NCBI GenBank assembly: GCA_964472295.1
Contig: CAYYJQ010000005.1
Location: forward strand, 1-64,000
DNA length: 64,000 nucleotides
Direction of reading: 5' to 3'
Source of the DNA: JAJRZX01 sp964472295
Lineage (GTDB): Bacteria; Desulfobacterota; GWC2-55-46; JADFVP01
The position numbers and the translations under genes are program-made. Below the pieces are notes generated by a model. The model did no database searches. It saw only the letters and a list, made by a program, of their open reading frames with translations, and was not told the DNA's origin. Position 1 is the first letter of the stretch, and every line of letters begins with the position of its first letter. Shown here piece by piece: positions 43,044-52,432 of the stretch.

Positions 43044-43100
43044 ATTCACGGGGAAGTGTTGCCTTTTTTTCGACGGCTTACACTTGCCAACAATTTGATG

Positions 43101-44075
43101 TCACTTGCCAAGGACCCTTGCCGCTTCTTTCGCGAAGTAGGTAAGTATCATCTCCGCGCCGGCGCGTTTTATGGAGACGAGGCTCTCGAGCATGGCGGCC
43201 TCGCCGTCGAGCCAGCCTTTTTCAGCGGCGGCCTTTATCATGGAGAACTCGCCGCTTACGTTATAGGCGGCCATTGGGTATCCATAGGCGTCTTTTACGC
43301 GGCGGATGATGTCAAGGTAGGGGAGCGCTGGTTTTACCATGATGATGTCCGCGCCCTCGTCTATGTCGAGGCCAGCCTCCCGAAGGGCCTCTTCGGCGTT
43401 TGCAGGGTCCATCTGGTAGGTCTTCCTGTCGCCGAACTGTGGCGGCGACTCGGCGGCATCGCGGAAGGGACCGTAAAAGGCGCTCGAGTACTTTACGGCA
43501 TAACTCATTATGGGAATGTTGCCAAAGTTGTTCTCGTCAAGGGTCTTCCTTATGGCCGCGACGCGTCCGTCCATCATGTCCGAGGGGGCGACGATGTCGG
43601 CTCCCGCCTCTGCGTGGCTCAGGGCCTCCTCGGCAAGGACCCTGAGAGTCGCGTCGTTATCCACGTCTTTATTTTTTATTATCCCGCAGTGGCCGTGCGA
43701 GGTGTACTCGCACATGCAGACATCGGTTATTACGAGGAGATCGGGCGCGGCGTCCTTTATGGCGCGGACGGCCTCCTGCACGGGCCCGGCGGGGTCGGAT
43801 GCCGTGGAGCCAGTTTCGTCCTTTTCTTCAGGGATGCCAAAGAGTATTACGGCGGGAATGCCAAGGGACTTTACCTCCTGTGCCTCAACGGCGAGTCTGT
43901 CCACAGAGAGCTGAAAATGGCCGGGCATGGAGGCAATGGGTTTTTTGAGGTCTTTACCATAACTGATAAAGAGCGGGAGTATGAAGTCCAGGGGCGAGAG
44001 GTGTGTCTCTCTTATCATGCTCCTCATGGTCTCGGAGCGCCTTAGCCTGCGTGGCCTGTATTGGGGAAAGTTCAT
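43101..44075 (-). CDS. hemB: Porphobilinogen synthase (delta-aminolevulinate dehydratase)
   Basis: A 324-residue HemB that condenses two 5-aminolevulinates to porphobilinogen. The zinc site is DVCMCEYTSHGHCG. The Schiff-base lysines are in IPIMSYAVKYSSAFYGPFRDA and DIIMVKPALPYLD. Length is normal and the active site complete. GAGG lies 8 nt before the ATG. It lies between cobA-hemD and ahbD on the same strand, forming a tetrapyrrole set. Confidence 0.97.
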   Translation of the reverse strand: MNFPQYRPRRLRRSETMRSMIRETHLSPLDFILPLFISYGKDLKKPIASMPGHFQLSVDRLAVEAQEVKSLGIPAVILFGIPEEKDETGSTASDPAGPVQEAVRAIKDAAPDLLVITDVCMCEYTSHGHCGIIKNKDVDNDATLRVLAEEALSHAEAGADIVAPSDMMDGRVAAIRKTLDENNFGNIPIMSYAVKYSSAFYGPFRDAAESPPQFGDRKTYQMDPANAEEALREAGLDIDEGADIIMVKPALPYLDIIRRVKDAYGYPMAAYNVSGEFSMIKAAAEKGWLDGEAAMLESLVSIKRAGAEMILTYFAKEAARVLGK

Positions 44076-44103
44076 GGGTTTTGCCTCGCTGTTTGTGTTT
44101 TTT

Positions 44104-44342
44104 GGTGGGCAGTGCCCACCCTACGACTCTTTTTTGATGGGTTACGCTCCGCTCCACCCATCCTACAGGTCTGGTGGGCGCAGCCCACAAGTTTTTCCAG
44201 CGGGCGAAGCCCGCTGGCATTAATTTTCTTTGTCTTACTTTCTTTTCTAAAAGAAAGTAAGGAAATTTTTTTGCTTTTGGCGGGCAAAGCCCGCCTCAAT
44301 CCCCCTCTTTCTTTACTTCTTTTTTGGCGGGCGAAGCCCGCC
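44104..44342. repeat. Mosaic of seven palindromic repeats
   Basis: In order: GGTGGGCAGTGCCCACC (44104-44120), GATGGGT...ACCCATC (44136-44163), GTGGGCGCAGCCCAC (44174-44188), CCAGCGGGC...GCCCGCTGG (44197-44217), short hairpin element (44220-44261), GGCGGGCAAAGCCCGCC (44279-44295) and GGCGGGCGAAGCCCGCC (44326-44342). The densest mosaic in the window. Confidence 0.88.
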
Positions 44343-44360
44343 CCAACCCATCCCTTGTTT

Positions 44361-45905
44361 TTATTCTTTCTTGAAGAATTCTTCTATTGCCGAGGCCAGC
44401 GTTGGAATTGTATAGTCTTCTGGCATTATATCCACTCTGAGGCCTTTTTTCTCCGCTGTATTTGCCGTGATGGGTCCTATGCAGGCAATGCGTGTGTTTT
44501 TGTTTATGCGTTCAACCTCGTTTTTCTTGAAGAACCTCATGAAGTTCGTAACTGTCGAGGACGATGTAAAGGTGATTACATCTATCTTGCCTTGAAAGAG
44601 TTTTTCTCTCATTTCCGCGGCGTTCTTACGGGGCCGCACGGTACGGTATGCCGGGAGCACGTCTATAATTCCGCCGAGTTTTCTGATTGTCTCCGGGAGT
44701 ATCTCCCTTGCTTTGAGCGCGCGGGGCAGTATGAACCTCTTTCCCTTAATGCCCCTTCTGCCAAGGGCCTCGATTATGGCCTCTGCCACAAATACCGGCG
44801 GCGTAAGGTCCACGCGGATATTGAGTTCCTTGATGGCCTCGGCTGTGCGCGGGCCTATGGCGCAGATGCGGACGCCCTTTAGTTCACGAAGGTCGAGGCC
44901 GAGTTTTGTGAGTCTTGCGAAAAAATACTTTACCCCGTTTACGCTCGTGAATATGGCCCAATCATAGGAAGATAGCCTCTTTATGCCCTGGTCAAGGGGT
45001 TTCCAGTCAGTTGGCGGCGCAGTGCGTATTGTGGGGTGGCAGAGGGGTATGGCGCCCTTTTTTTCCAGTATCTCCGTAAATTCCCCTGCCTGCCCGGCGG
45101 TCCTTGTTACGAGCACGGTGCGGCCAAAGAGCGGCATTGTCTCGAACCAGTTGAAGTCTTCCCTTAATTTGACAACATCGCCAACAACGGTGATGACCGG
45201 GGGTTTTGTGCCCTCTTTTTTCGAGAGTCTTACAATGCTCTCCAGTGTTCCGGTGACCACCTTCTGCTGTGGAAGGGTTCCCCAGCGTATGAGCGCCACC
45301 GGGGTCTCCGCGGGCCAGCCGTTGGCGCGGAGTTTTTTTGTAATGAGCCCCAGGTTCTTCCACCCCATGAGGAATACAAGCGTGCCGCGCCCCGTGGAGA
45401 GACGGTCCCATGCGATGTTCTTCCGTTCTTTAAGGGGGCTCTCCTGCCCGGTGATGAAAGTAACCGACGAGGCAAGGTCGCGGTGCGTAAGGGGGATACC
45501 CGCGTAGGCCGGGGCCCCTATGGCCGATGTTACGCCCGGGATTATCTCGAAGGGAATGCCAGCCCTCGAAAGGACCTCGGCCTCCTCGGCGCCACGGCCA
45601 AATATAAAGGGGTCGCCTCCCTTGAGCCTTACCACCACGCGGCCCTCTTGCGCCCGCTCTATTATGAGGGCGTTTATCTCGGCCTGAGTTATGGAGCGCT
45701 CCGAGCCCTTCTTGCCTACATATATGGTCTCAACGCCTTCTGGCGCGTATTCAAGGAGGCGCGAACTCGCGAGAAAGTCGTATATAACAGAGCCCGCCCG
45801 CCCCAGGGCCCGGGCGCCCTTGATTGTAATGAGCCCCGGGTCGCCGGGACCGGCCCCTACAAGATATACCTTGCCCCTGCAGGGCGGATTATGATTTTTA
45901 GCCAT
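44361..45905 (-). CDS. Uroporphyrinogen-III C-methyltransferase / uroporphyrinogen-III synthase fusion
   Basis: A 514-residue CobA-HemD fusion. Residues about 10-250 are the SUMT domain: VYLVGAGPGDPGLITIKGARAL, VVRLKGGDPFIFGRGAEE and the GIPLTHRD loop. Residues about 265-514 are HemD: LVTRTAGQAGEFTEILE, WAIFTSVNGVKYF and TFTSSSTVTNFMRFF. The protein would make uroporphyrinogen III and methylate it twice to precorrin-2, feeding siroheme, cobalamin and Ahb heme. Such fusions are common in anaerobes. It heads the hemB/ahbD block and faces the addB-like gene. Confidence 0.95.
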   Translation of the reverse strand: MAKNHNPPCRGKVYLVGAGPGDPGLITIKGARALGRAGSVIYDFLASSRLLEYAPEGVETIYVGKKGSERSITQAEINALIIERAQEGRVVVRLKGGDPFIFGRGAEEAEVLSRAGIPFEIIPGVTSAIGAPAYAGIPLTHRDLASSVTFITGQESPLKERKNIAWDRLSTGRGTLVFLMGWKNLGLITKKLRANGWPAETPVALIRWGTLPQQKVVTGTLESIVRLSKKEGTKPPVITVVGDVVKLREDFNWFETMPLFGRTVLVTRTAGQAGEFTEILEKKGAIPLCHPTIRTAPPTDWKPLDQGIKRLSSYDWAIFTSVNGVKYFFARLTKLGLDLRELKGVRICAIGPRTAEAIKELNIRVDLTPPVFVAEAIIEALGRRGIKGKRFILPRALKAREILPETIRKLGGIIDVLPAYRTVRPRKNAAEMREKLFQGKIDVITFTSSSTVTNFMRFFKKNEVERINKNTRIACIGPITANTAEKKGLRVDIMPEDYTIPTLASAIEEFFKKE

Positions 45906-46071
45906 CTTCTATATTTATACCCCATTAGCATTAAAAAAATAATTATATCAGGATTAGAATAATATTAAAAAAGTTTTTGCGGCCCGGCAGGGGGCGGAGA
46001 TGATATAATGAACAAAAAAAGACGGAAAAGGTGGTTGAGGCGGGCTTGCCCTGCCAAGGAAAAAAGACTAC

Positions 46072-46190
46072 CTTACTTTCTTTTAAAAAAGAAAGTTTTC
46101 TGATTGGGCGGCGATGTCCCTCTGGTTTTCTGTGTCATGTCGCATAGCAGGCACACTTTGCCTATAAGAAAGTAAGATAAAGAAAATTAA
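46072..46190 (+). repeat. 120-bp intergenic repeat element, copy 7
   Basis: Plus-orientation copy, 119 bp. It has the ACTTTCTTTT / AAAAGAAAG hairpin, then CTGATTGGGCGGCGATGTCC, then GCAGGCACACTTTGCC and the AAAGAAAATTAA variant of the tail. It groups with copies 1, 3 and 4. It lies in a divergent gap. Confidence 0.85.
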
Positions 46191-46192
46191 TG

Positions 46193-46256
46193 CCAGCGGG
46201 CCTGGCCCGCTGGAAAAAGAAACTAAAGAGAATGCCTGCGGGCTGCGCCCGCTGGA
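46193..46256. repeat. Two CCAGCGGGC-type palindromes before addB
   Basis: CCAGCGGGC CTG GCCCGCTGG (46193-46213) and a GCCTGCGGGC...GCCCGCTGG copy (46235-46256). In the addB frame they encode a repeated MPAGxARWK peptide, but this is upstream of the start I prefer. Confidence 0.8.
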
Positions 46257-46276
46257 AAGTCCCCGCAAATAAAGAG

Positions 46277-49012
46277 ATGATTGACAGGTTAAAGACCATA
46301 CTTGACGCCCTCTCTTCCGGCGTGCCCGTGCTTACAGTCAACAGCCGCCTCTCCCGCTATCTCCTCACCAGGTTCGAAGGCGCCGAGGTCACCGCCGGAC
46401 GCACGCTCTGGAAGACCCCAATGGTCATGCCCCTGTCCTCATGGATAACCTCTCTCTGGCAGGAGACACACCCGGCAAAGGCCCTCCTCTCAGAGGCGCG
46501 CTCTTTTGCCCTTTGGAAGAAGATTATCCGCTTGGACGCCGCGCTCCAGACAAAGATGATATTCCCCGAGGGCGCCGCGCGCCTTGCCTTCAAGGCCTAT
46601 GACCTTATAAAAAAATACAATGTCAGCCTCCCAAAAAGCGACCTATACCTTACGGAAGAGGCACGCGCCTTCAAGAGGTGGCTCGGTGAGTACTCTGCCG
46701 AGATCAAGCGCCTTGGCTTCACGGACGAGGTCTCGCTTCTGGAAGAGGTGAGCGAACTTGTGCGTAATGGCGGGGGCGTGCTACCTGACAAGATATTTCT
46801 TGCGGGTTTTGACGAGGTGACACCTGCCATGGAAGGCCTTATCGCCGCCCTCGGGGGCAGGGGGTGCGGTGTCGAGTTCTGGCCCCAGAGACCGGGTAGC
46901 GCATTGCCAGCCCGGGACAGGAGGATCAGGGCCGACGAGATACGTGAGTACCCTGATATGCGCGCCGAGGTGCGCGCCTCGGCAAGGTGGGCGCGAAAAG
47001 AGGCCAAGGCCAAAAAAAAAGTCGGCGTAATCGTCCCTCAACTCAATAGATACAGGGTCCTTGTAACAAACGAGTTCTCCGCCGAACTGGACCCCTTGTC
47101 CACCATCCCATGGGAGACGGAAAAAGAGGTCTTCAACATTTCCCTTGGCACGCCCCTTGCCCATGAGCCCATAGTGCGCTCGGCCCTTGCGCTCATATCC
47201 ATTGGCCTTGAAAAAGAAGATGCCCGGGCACTCATTAAATCTCTATCATCACCATATTTCATTACCTGCGAGGCCGAGGGCCTTGGGGTCTCAAGGCTCG
47301 GGGCCGGGGTCACGGAGAAAAAAATCCTGTCCATTGGCCTCACCGGCCTGATGAAAGAGGCCATCGACGCGAGCCACCCCATGCCGGAGACCTTTACCGG
47401 AAGGCTCGCATCGTGGACAAGGTTCCTTGGGGAAAGGGGTAAAAAGACCCGGGTCCCTTCGGAGTGGGCCGGGTTTTTTGATAATCTCCTAAAGGGCCTG
47501 TCGTGGCCATCTCCCAATATTACCCTCACGAGCCGCGAGTACCAGGCCCTCGAGGCATGGCAGGGCCTACTCTCCTCTTTCAGTTCACTTGACGACGTAA
47601 CGGGGAGACTAACGCGAAAAGAGGCCGTGCGAGAACTCCGCGCCATGGCAGGGGAGACCATTCACCAGCCAGAGTCCGAGGGTGAGCGCCCTGTCGAGGT
47701 CCTCGGGCTCCTCGAGGCCGCGGGCATGGACTTTGACGCCCTATGGATACTGGGGGCCCACGAGGACGCCCTCCCCGGAGAGGCCGCGCCAAACCCCTTC
47801 ATCCCCCTTGAGATACAGAAAAGCGCGGGCCTGCCGCGCTCAACGCCTGAAAAGACGCTGGAGTTCGCCAGAACCGCCCTTTCGAGGCTCATTGAGAGTG
47901 CGCCCTCTGTGGTGGCGAGCTTTCCCCGCGTCATGGATGGCAAGGAACTTAGGTCAAGTCCGCTCCTTGGCGCGCCGGGCGGCCTCGCGAAAGACCCCGC
48001 GTGCCTTCCAAGTCACAGGCTCAAGGATTCTGTCCATGCCGCCCATGCCGTGGAGGCTGCCACTGACTCCATGAAGGTCCCTCTCAGGGAAGAAGAACTG
48101 AAGACAATACGCGGCGGCACGGGCATCATAAAGGAACAATCTGCCTGCCCCTTCAGGGCCTTTGCAATCTACAGGCTCGGGGCAAGGAGCGCGGCCCCGG
48201 CGGGGCCGGGCATCGACGCCATGGAACGGGGCTCCCTCGTGCACGAGGCCCTTCAGAACTTCTGGTCTGATGTAAGGGATTCGCGGGGCCTTCACAAGGC
48301 CGATGAAGACGGAAGCCTGCCCTCCCTCATAAAAAAAGCCGTGGCCAAGGCCATGGAGAGGTTCGGTAGAGACGCCAGGACGAGGATACCCGCGAAGATG
48401 CTCGAACTCGAGTCCGAACGCCTCGAAGGCCTCCTTAAAGAGTGGATGGGGGTGGAACTCTTGAGGGGCGAATTTACTGTAGTGGAGATGGAGAAGAAGC
48501 AGGATATAAATGTCGGCGGCCTTACCATAGGGGCCCGCCTCGACCGAGTGGACGAGGTTGAAGGCGGCGCGAAGATAATAATAGACTACAAGACCGGGGT
48601 CTGCAAAAAGGACGACTGGCTCCCGGGAAGGCCGCGCGAGCCCCAACTCCTCCTCTATGCCATGGACGGCGGTTTCAATGCCCTGGCCTTTGCGAGCCTG
48701 AGGGTCAAGGGAACCCGTTTTGTGGGCATCGGCGAGGCCGACGAGGTCCTGCCGGGAGTAAAGGGCATAGGGAGCGACAAAAAATGGAGGCTCAAGATAG
48801 AGGGCGTGGAGAACTGGGCCGACCTCAACGAGAGGTGGCGCGCGTCGCTCATCGCCATTGCCGAAGAGTTCGTAGGGGGCGAGGCCCGCGTGGACCCCAA
48901 CCCCCTTCTAAAGGACAATGACTTTCCCTGCAAGTACTGCGAACTCGCCATACTCTGCAGGCGGACCGAGCTTGGGCTCTTTGATGACAATGGAAACAAC
49001 AATGAAGGCTGA
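46277..49012 (+). CDS. AddB-like PD-(D/E)XK nuclease, DNA repair
   Basis: A 911-residue protein of the AddB-like DNA repair nuclease kind. The N-terminal part is a degenerate helicase-like region. The C-terminal RecB-type nuclease has GARLDRVDEV and IIIDYKTGVCKKD. Four Cys (CPF at about 650, then FPCKYCELAILC near the end) match the 4Fe-4S clasp of AddB nucleases. With the next gene it would process double-strand ends before RecA loading. I take ATG 46277; the frame upstream encodes only palindromes. It overlaps the next gene by 11 nt. Confidence 0.88.
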   Translation: MIDRLKTILDALSSGVPVLTVNSRLSRYLLTRFEGAEVTAGRTLWKTPMVMPLSSWITSLWQETHPAKALLSEARSFALWKKIIRLDAALQTKMIFPEGAARLAFKAYDLIKKYNVSLPKSDLYLTEEARAFKRWLGEYSAEIKRLGFTDEVSLLEEVSELVRNGGGVLPDKIFLAGFDEVTPAMEGLIAALGGRGCGVEFWPQRPGSALPARDRRIRADEIREYPDMRAEVRASARWARKEAKAKKKVGVIVPQLNRYRVLVTNEFSAELDPLSTIPWETEKEVFNISLGTPLAHEPIVRSALALISIGLEKEDARALIKSLSSPYFITCEAEGLGVSRLGAGVTEKKILSIGLTGLMKEAIDASHPMPETFTGRLASWTRFLGERGKKTRVPSEWAGFFDNLLKGLSWPSPNITLTSREYQALEAWQGLLSSFSSLDDVTGRLTRKEAVRELRAMAGETIHQPESEGERPVEVLGLLEAAGMDFDALWILGAHEDALPGEAAPNPFIPLEIQKSAGLPRSTPEKTLEFARTALSRLIESAPSVVASFPRVMDGKELRSSPLLGAPGGLAKDPACLPSHRLKDSVHAAHAVEAATDSMKVPLREEELKTIRGGTGIIKEQSACPFRAFAIYRLGARSAAPAGPGIDAMERGSLVHEALQNFWSDVRDSRGLHKADEDGSLPSLIKKAVAKAMERFGRDARTRIPAKMLELESERLEGLLKEWMGVELLRGEFTVVEMEKKQDINVGGLTIGARLDRVDEVEGGAKIIIDYKTGVCKKDDWLPGRPREPQLLLYAMDGGFNALAFASLRVKGTRFVGIGEADEVLPGVKGIGSDKKWRLKIEGVENWADLNERWRASLIAIAEEFVGGEARVDPNPLLKDNDFPCKYCELAILCRRTELGLFDDNGNNNEG

Positions 49013-52000
49013 GAAGATAAGAGAAGCGCCAGATAGGGACGAACGGCAGAGGGCCCTTGACCCTGCCCGGTCTTTTATCGTGCAGGCCCCGGCCGGCTCC
49101 GGGAAGACAACGCTACTTATTCAGCGGTTTTTAAGGCTCCTTGGCCTTGTAAAGAGGCCTGAAGAGATACTTGCCATTACCTTTACGAGAAAGGCCGCCG
49201 GGGAGATGCACTGCCGCGTCATGGGGGCGCTTGAGAAGGCCGCTTCCGGCGCGGAACCCCTGGACGACTGTGAAAAAGAGACGCTGGACCTCGCTGAAGA
49301 GGCCCTCAAGAGAGACAGGGCAATGGGCTGGAACATACTCGAGAACCCCTCGCGCCTCAGAGTGCAGACCATAGATTCCTTCTCGGCCATGCTTACGCAA
49401 AGGACGCCCCTTTTGTCGCGCCTCGGCGCCGAGCCAGCAGTGACCGAACGGCCGCGGCCCCTCTATGAAGAGGCCGCAAGACGCACCCTTGCCCTCATCG
49501 AGGAAGAGGGCGGCCTTGGCGAGGCCGTTATGCAGATACTTCGCTATAACAACAACCATGCAGGGGATTTCCTCAAAAAAATAGAGGTAATGCTCGCAAA
49601 GCGCGACCAATGGCTCCGCCATATCTCGGCCGGTAATACCATGGAGGAACAGGACCTAAGAGATATACTCGAAGGCGCGCTCCAAAGGCTCGTCGAGGAC
49701 GTGCTTGCCCATACGGCCCCGCTCTTTCCCGCTGAACATGTCGGCACACTTGTCTCCTCGGCAAGGTATGCGGCGGAAAACGTAGATGACAGTAGTGAAA
49801 TCGCCGCGCTTCGCGGCCTAACCGCCCTTCCGCCCGTGGAGGCCGGCCACCTCGGTTCCTGGAAGGCCCTTGTGGAACTCCTCCTTACAAGGTCCGGCTC
49901 ATGGCGGAGCCCGAGTACGCGCGGGGTGACAAAGGCCATTGGTTTTCCCCCGGACAGGACTAAAGAGGCCGTGGAGGCAAAGAAACTCTTCATGGAACTC
50001 CTTGGCGCGCTTCAGGATAAGGAGGAACTGCTCTCGGCATTGGCGGAAGTCAGGCGCCTTCCCGGCCCCGCTTATGACGAAGAAGACTGGAAGACACTCT
50101 CTGCCCTCGTGCGCCTCCTGCCCGCGGCTGTTTCGCGCCTTGGGGGGGTCTTCATGGAAGAGGGGGTCCTTGATTTTCCTGCCGTCTCGCTCGGGGCACT
50201 CGGGGCCCTTGGCGGACCCGATTCGCCCTCGGACCTCATGCTCCTCCTGGACAACTCGCTCCAGCATATCCTTGTGGACGAGTTTCAGGATACGTCGTGG
50301 ACGCACGCAAGCCTCATAGAGGCCCTTACAGCGGGCTGGGAACGAGGGGAAGGCAGGACGCTCTTTCTTGTGGGAGACCCCATGCAGTCCATATACCGCT
50401 TCCGAGACGCCGATGTGGGGCTCTTTCTTCGCGCCGCGGCTGAAGGCCTTGGTAACGTTAGCCTTGAATACATCCGCCTAAAGAGCAACTTCCGCTCTCT
50501 TGCACCCATTGTCGAGTGGGTAAACAGGACCATTGGCCCCCTGTTCCCCAGCGTTGAAGACCCGGCGCGCGGGGCCGTCTCATATGCGGATGCCCTTGCC
50601 GTAAAGGACAGGGGAGAGGGCGGAGAGGGCGCGGGCGTTCACATCACCCTTTATGAGGACAGGGACGACGAGGGCGAGGCAGAAGATGTCCTCAGGATAA
50701 TAAGGGGCCTGCCCTGGGGGCGTAAAATAGCCGTCCTTGGCCGCGCGCGCACACACCTTCGGGCCATTGTGGAAAAATTCCGCGCCGGGGGTGTGGATTT
50801 TCAGACAAAGGACCTCGAGCCCCTTGGAGAGAGGCCCGTGATAAACGACATCCTCGCCCTTGAACGCGCCCTTCTTGACCCCATGGACAGGGTGGCCTGG
50901 CTCGCCGCGCTCCGAGCGGGATGGTGCGGCCTTGCCACCCCTGACCTCCATGCCCTCTGCCTTGAAGGAGGGGACGCGCCGCTCTGGGAACTCATGCACA
51001 ACGATAAAAGGCTAAAAACCCTGTCCAACGACGGCAGGGAACGCCTCCTTCGTTTTAAAGATACCATGGCAAAGGCCATGGCGCTTCACGGGAGAATAGC
51101 GCCGAGGAGGCTCCTCGAGGGGCTCTGGACGGCACTTGGCGGGCCCGCCCTTTATGAAGACAACGACGCCATGAGAGAGGCCGAGAGGTTCTTCGAGATT
51201 ATCGAGGCCCTTGATACTGAAGAGGGGACCATTACCCCGGAGAGACTCAACGAGAGGATAGAAGGCCTCTATGCTGAGGGAAGCGCGATGACCGATAACC
51301 CAGTGCACGTCATGACCATACACGGCGCAAAGGGCCTTGAGTTCGATTATGTCATACTTCCGGGCCTTGGCAGGGGTTCAGGGAGAGAGGAGAAAGAAAT
51401 ACTCTACTGGATGGAGCGCGGCGGCGACCTTCTCCTCGCGCCCATGGAAAAAAAGGGGGCAGACAAGGATAGCCTTGTATTCCAGTACCTCAAGGGCGTT
51501 TATAAAGACCGAGGTAACCTCGAGAAGACGCGCCTCCTATACGTGGCCGCCACAAGGGCCGCAAGGGGACTCTATCTCCTTGGCCATATAAAGAAGAAAG
51601 AAGGGAAAATAAAGACAGGGGCAGGGTCTTTTCTCCAACTCCTGGACCATGCCCTTGCAGATGATATGGTCGTGGAAAAAAAAGGGGAGAAAAAAGATGA
51701 AGGTATACCCGCGGAAGGTTACCCTCTACGCCGCCTTGGGGCTGAATGGCGCATGCCCGCCCCCTACCCGCCCTGCGCCGGGGGACCCATCGCCCCCCTT
51801 GCCACCCTCGCCCCTTCTGGAACAGGGCCTGAACCCTCTACACCATCGCGCCCTGTCTTTGACTGGGCCGGAGACGAGGCGCGCCACGTCGGCACCGTGG
51901 TACACCGCTATCTATACCGTATTGCCGCCGAGGGGCTCGAAGACTGGAACACCACAAGGGTAAGGGCCGAAAAACCCCAAATCAAGGCCATGCTACTAAG

Positions 52001-52391
52001 CCTTGGCCTGAATAAAGACCAGGCCGTTACCGGCGCCGCCAGGGCCGTGGAAATTGTCTCAAGGGCCCTTGTCGATGAAAAGGGCCGCTGGATACTCGGT
52101 CCCCATAACGAGGCAGGCGCGGAACTTGCCGTCACCGGCCTCCTTGACAATGCCATCCGCAGAGTTGTCATGGACAGGACCTTTGTTGACAAGGACGGCG
52201 TATACTGGGTCATTGATTACAAGACAGGCGAGCACAGAGGAGGCTCGCTCGAAAGGTTCCTTGCCGAGGAAAAGAAGCGCTACGCCGCGCAGTTAAATGA
52301 CTACGCCCGACTCCTTGAGAGGACTTCCAGTGAAAAAATAATCAAAAAAGGACTCTACTACCCGGCCATACCCGCATGGATAGAGTGTTAG
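49002..52391 (+). CDS. AddA/RecB-like UvrD-family helicase-nuclease
   Basis: A 1129-residue superfamily 1A helicase. The Walker A is QAPAGSGKTTLLIQRFL (about 23-39). DEFQDTSW is motif II, VGDPMQSIYRFRDADV motif III, VMTIHGAKGLEFDYVILPG motif V and LLYVAATRAARGLYLLG motif VI. The C-terminal PD-(D/E)XK nuclease has GLLDNAIRR and VIDYKTGEH. Both subunits of the pair therefore carry nuclease domains, the AddAB style. Start is ATG 49002, inside the addB 3' end; ATG 48984 or 48990 are alternatives. Strong coupling with addB-like. Confidence 0.9.
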   Translation: MKAEKIREAPDRDERQRALDPARSFIVQAPAGSGKTTLLIQRFLRLLGLVKRPEEILAITFTRKAAGEMHCRVMGALEKAASGAEPLDDCEKETLDLAEEALKRDRAMGWNILENPSRLRVQTIDSFSAMLTQRTPLLSRLGAEPAVTERPRPLYEEAARRTLALIEEEGGLGEAVMQILRYNNNHAGDFLKKIEVMLAKRDQWLRHISAGNTMEEQDLRDILEGALQRLVEDVLAHTAPLFPAEHVGTLVSSARYAAENVDDSSEIAALRGLTALPPVEAGHLGSWKALVELLLTRSGSWRSPSTRGVTKAIGFPPDRTKEAVEAKKLFMELLGALQDKEELLSALAEVRRLPGPAYDEEDWKTLSALVRLLPAAVSRLGGVFMEEGVLDFPAVSLGALGALGGPDSPSDLMLLLDNSLQHILVDEFQDTSWTHASLIEALTAGWERGEGRTLFLVGDPMQSIYRFRDADVGLFLRAAAEGLGNVSLEYIRLKSNFRSLAPIVEWVNRTIGPLFPSVEDPARGAVSYADALAVKDRGEGGEGAGVHITLYEDRDDEGEAEDVLRIIRGLPWGRKIAVLGRARTHLRAIVEKFRAGGVDFQTKDLEPLGERPVINDILALERALLDPMDRVAWLAALRAGWCGLATPDLHALCLEGGDAPLWELMHNDKRLKTLSNDGRERLLRFKDTMAKAMALHGRIAPRRLLEGLWTALGGPALYEDNDAMREAERFFEIIEALDTEEGTITPERLNERIEGLYAEGSAMTDNPVHVMTIHGAKGLEFDYVILPGLGRGSGREEKEILYWMERGGDLLLAPMEKKGADKDSLVFQYLKGVYKDRGNLEKTRLLYVAATRAARGLYLLGHIKKKEGKIKTGAGSFLQLLDHALADDMVVEKKGEKKDEGIPAEGYPLRRLGAEWRMPAPYPPCAGGPIAPLATLAPSGTGPEPSTPSRPVFDWAGDEARHVGTVVHRYLYRIAAEGLEDWNTTRVRAEKPQIKAMLLSLGLNKDQAVTGAARAVEIVSRALVDEKGRWILGPHNEAGAELAVTGLLDNAIRRVVMDRTFVDKDGVYWVIDYKTGEHRGGSLERFLAEEKKRYAAQLNDYARLLERTSSEKIIKKGLYYPAIPAWIEC

Positions 52392-52432
52392 TAAAGCGGT
52401 AATCGCGGGAATCCTCACGGCGTACCGCCCCC

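Larger units (their letters stand above)
45906..46276. other. Divergent gap cobA-hemD / addB-like
   Basis: Positions 45906-45975 are strongly AT-rich and should hold the cobA-hemD promoter. A TATAAT at 46004-46009 could be a plus-strand -10, but no well-spaced -35 is seen. 120-bp copy 7 and two CCAGCGGGC-type palindromes (46193-46213 and 46234-46256) fill the rest. Confidence 0.5.
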
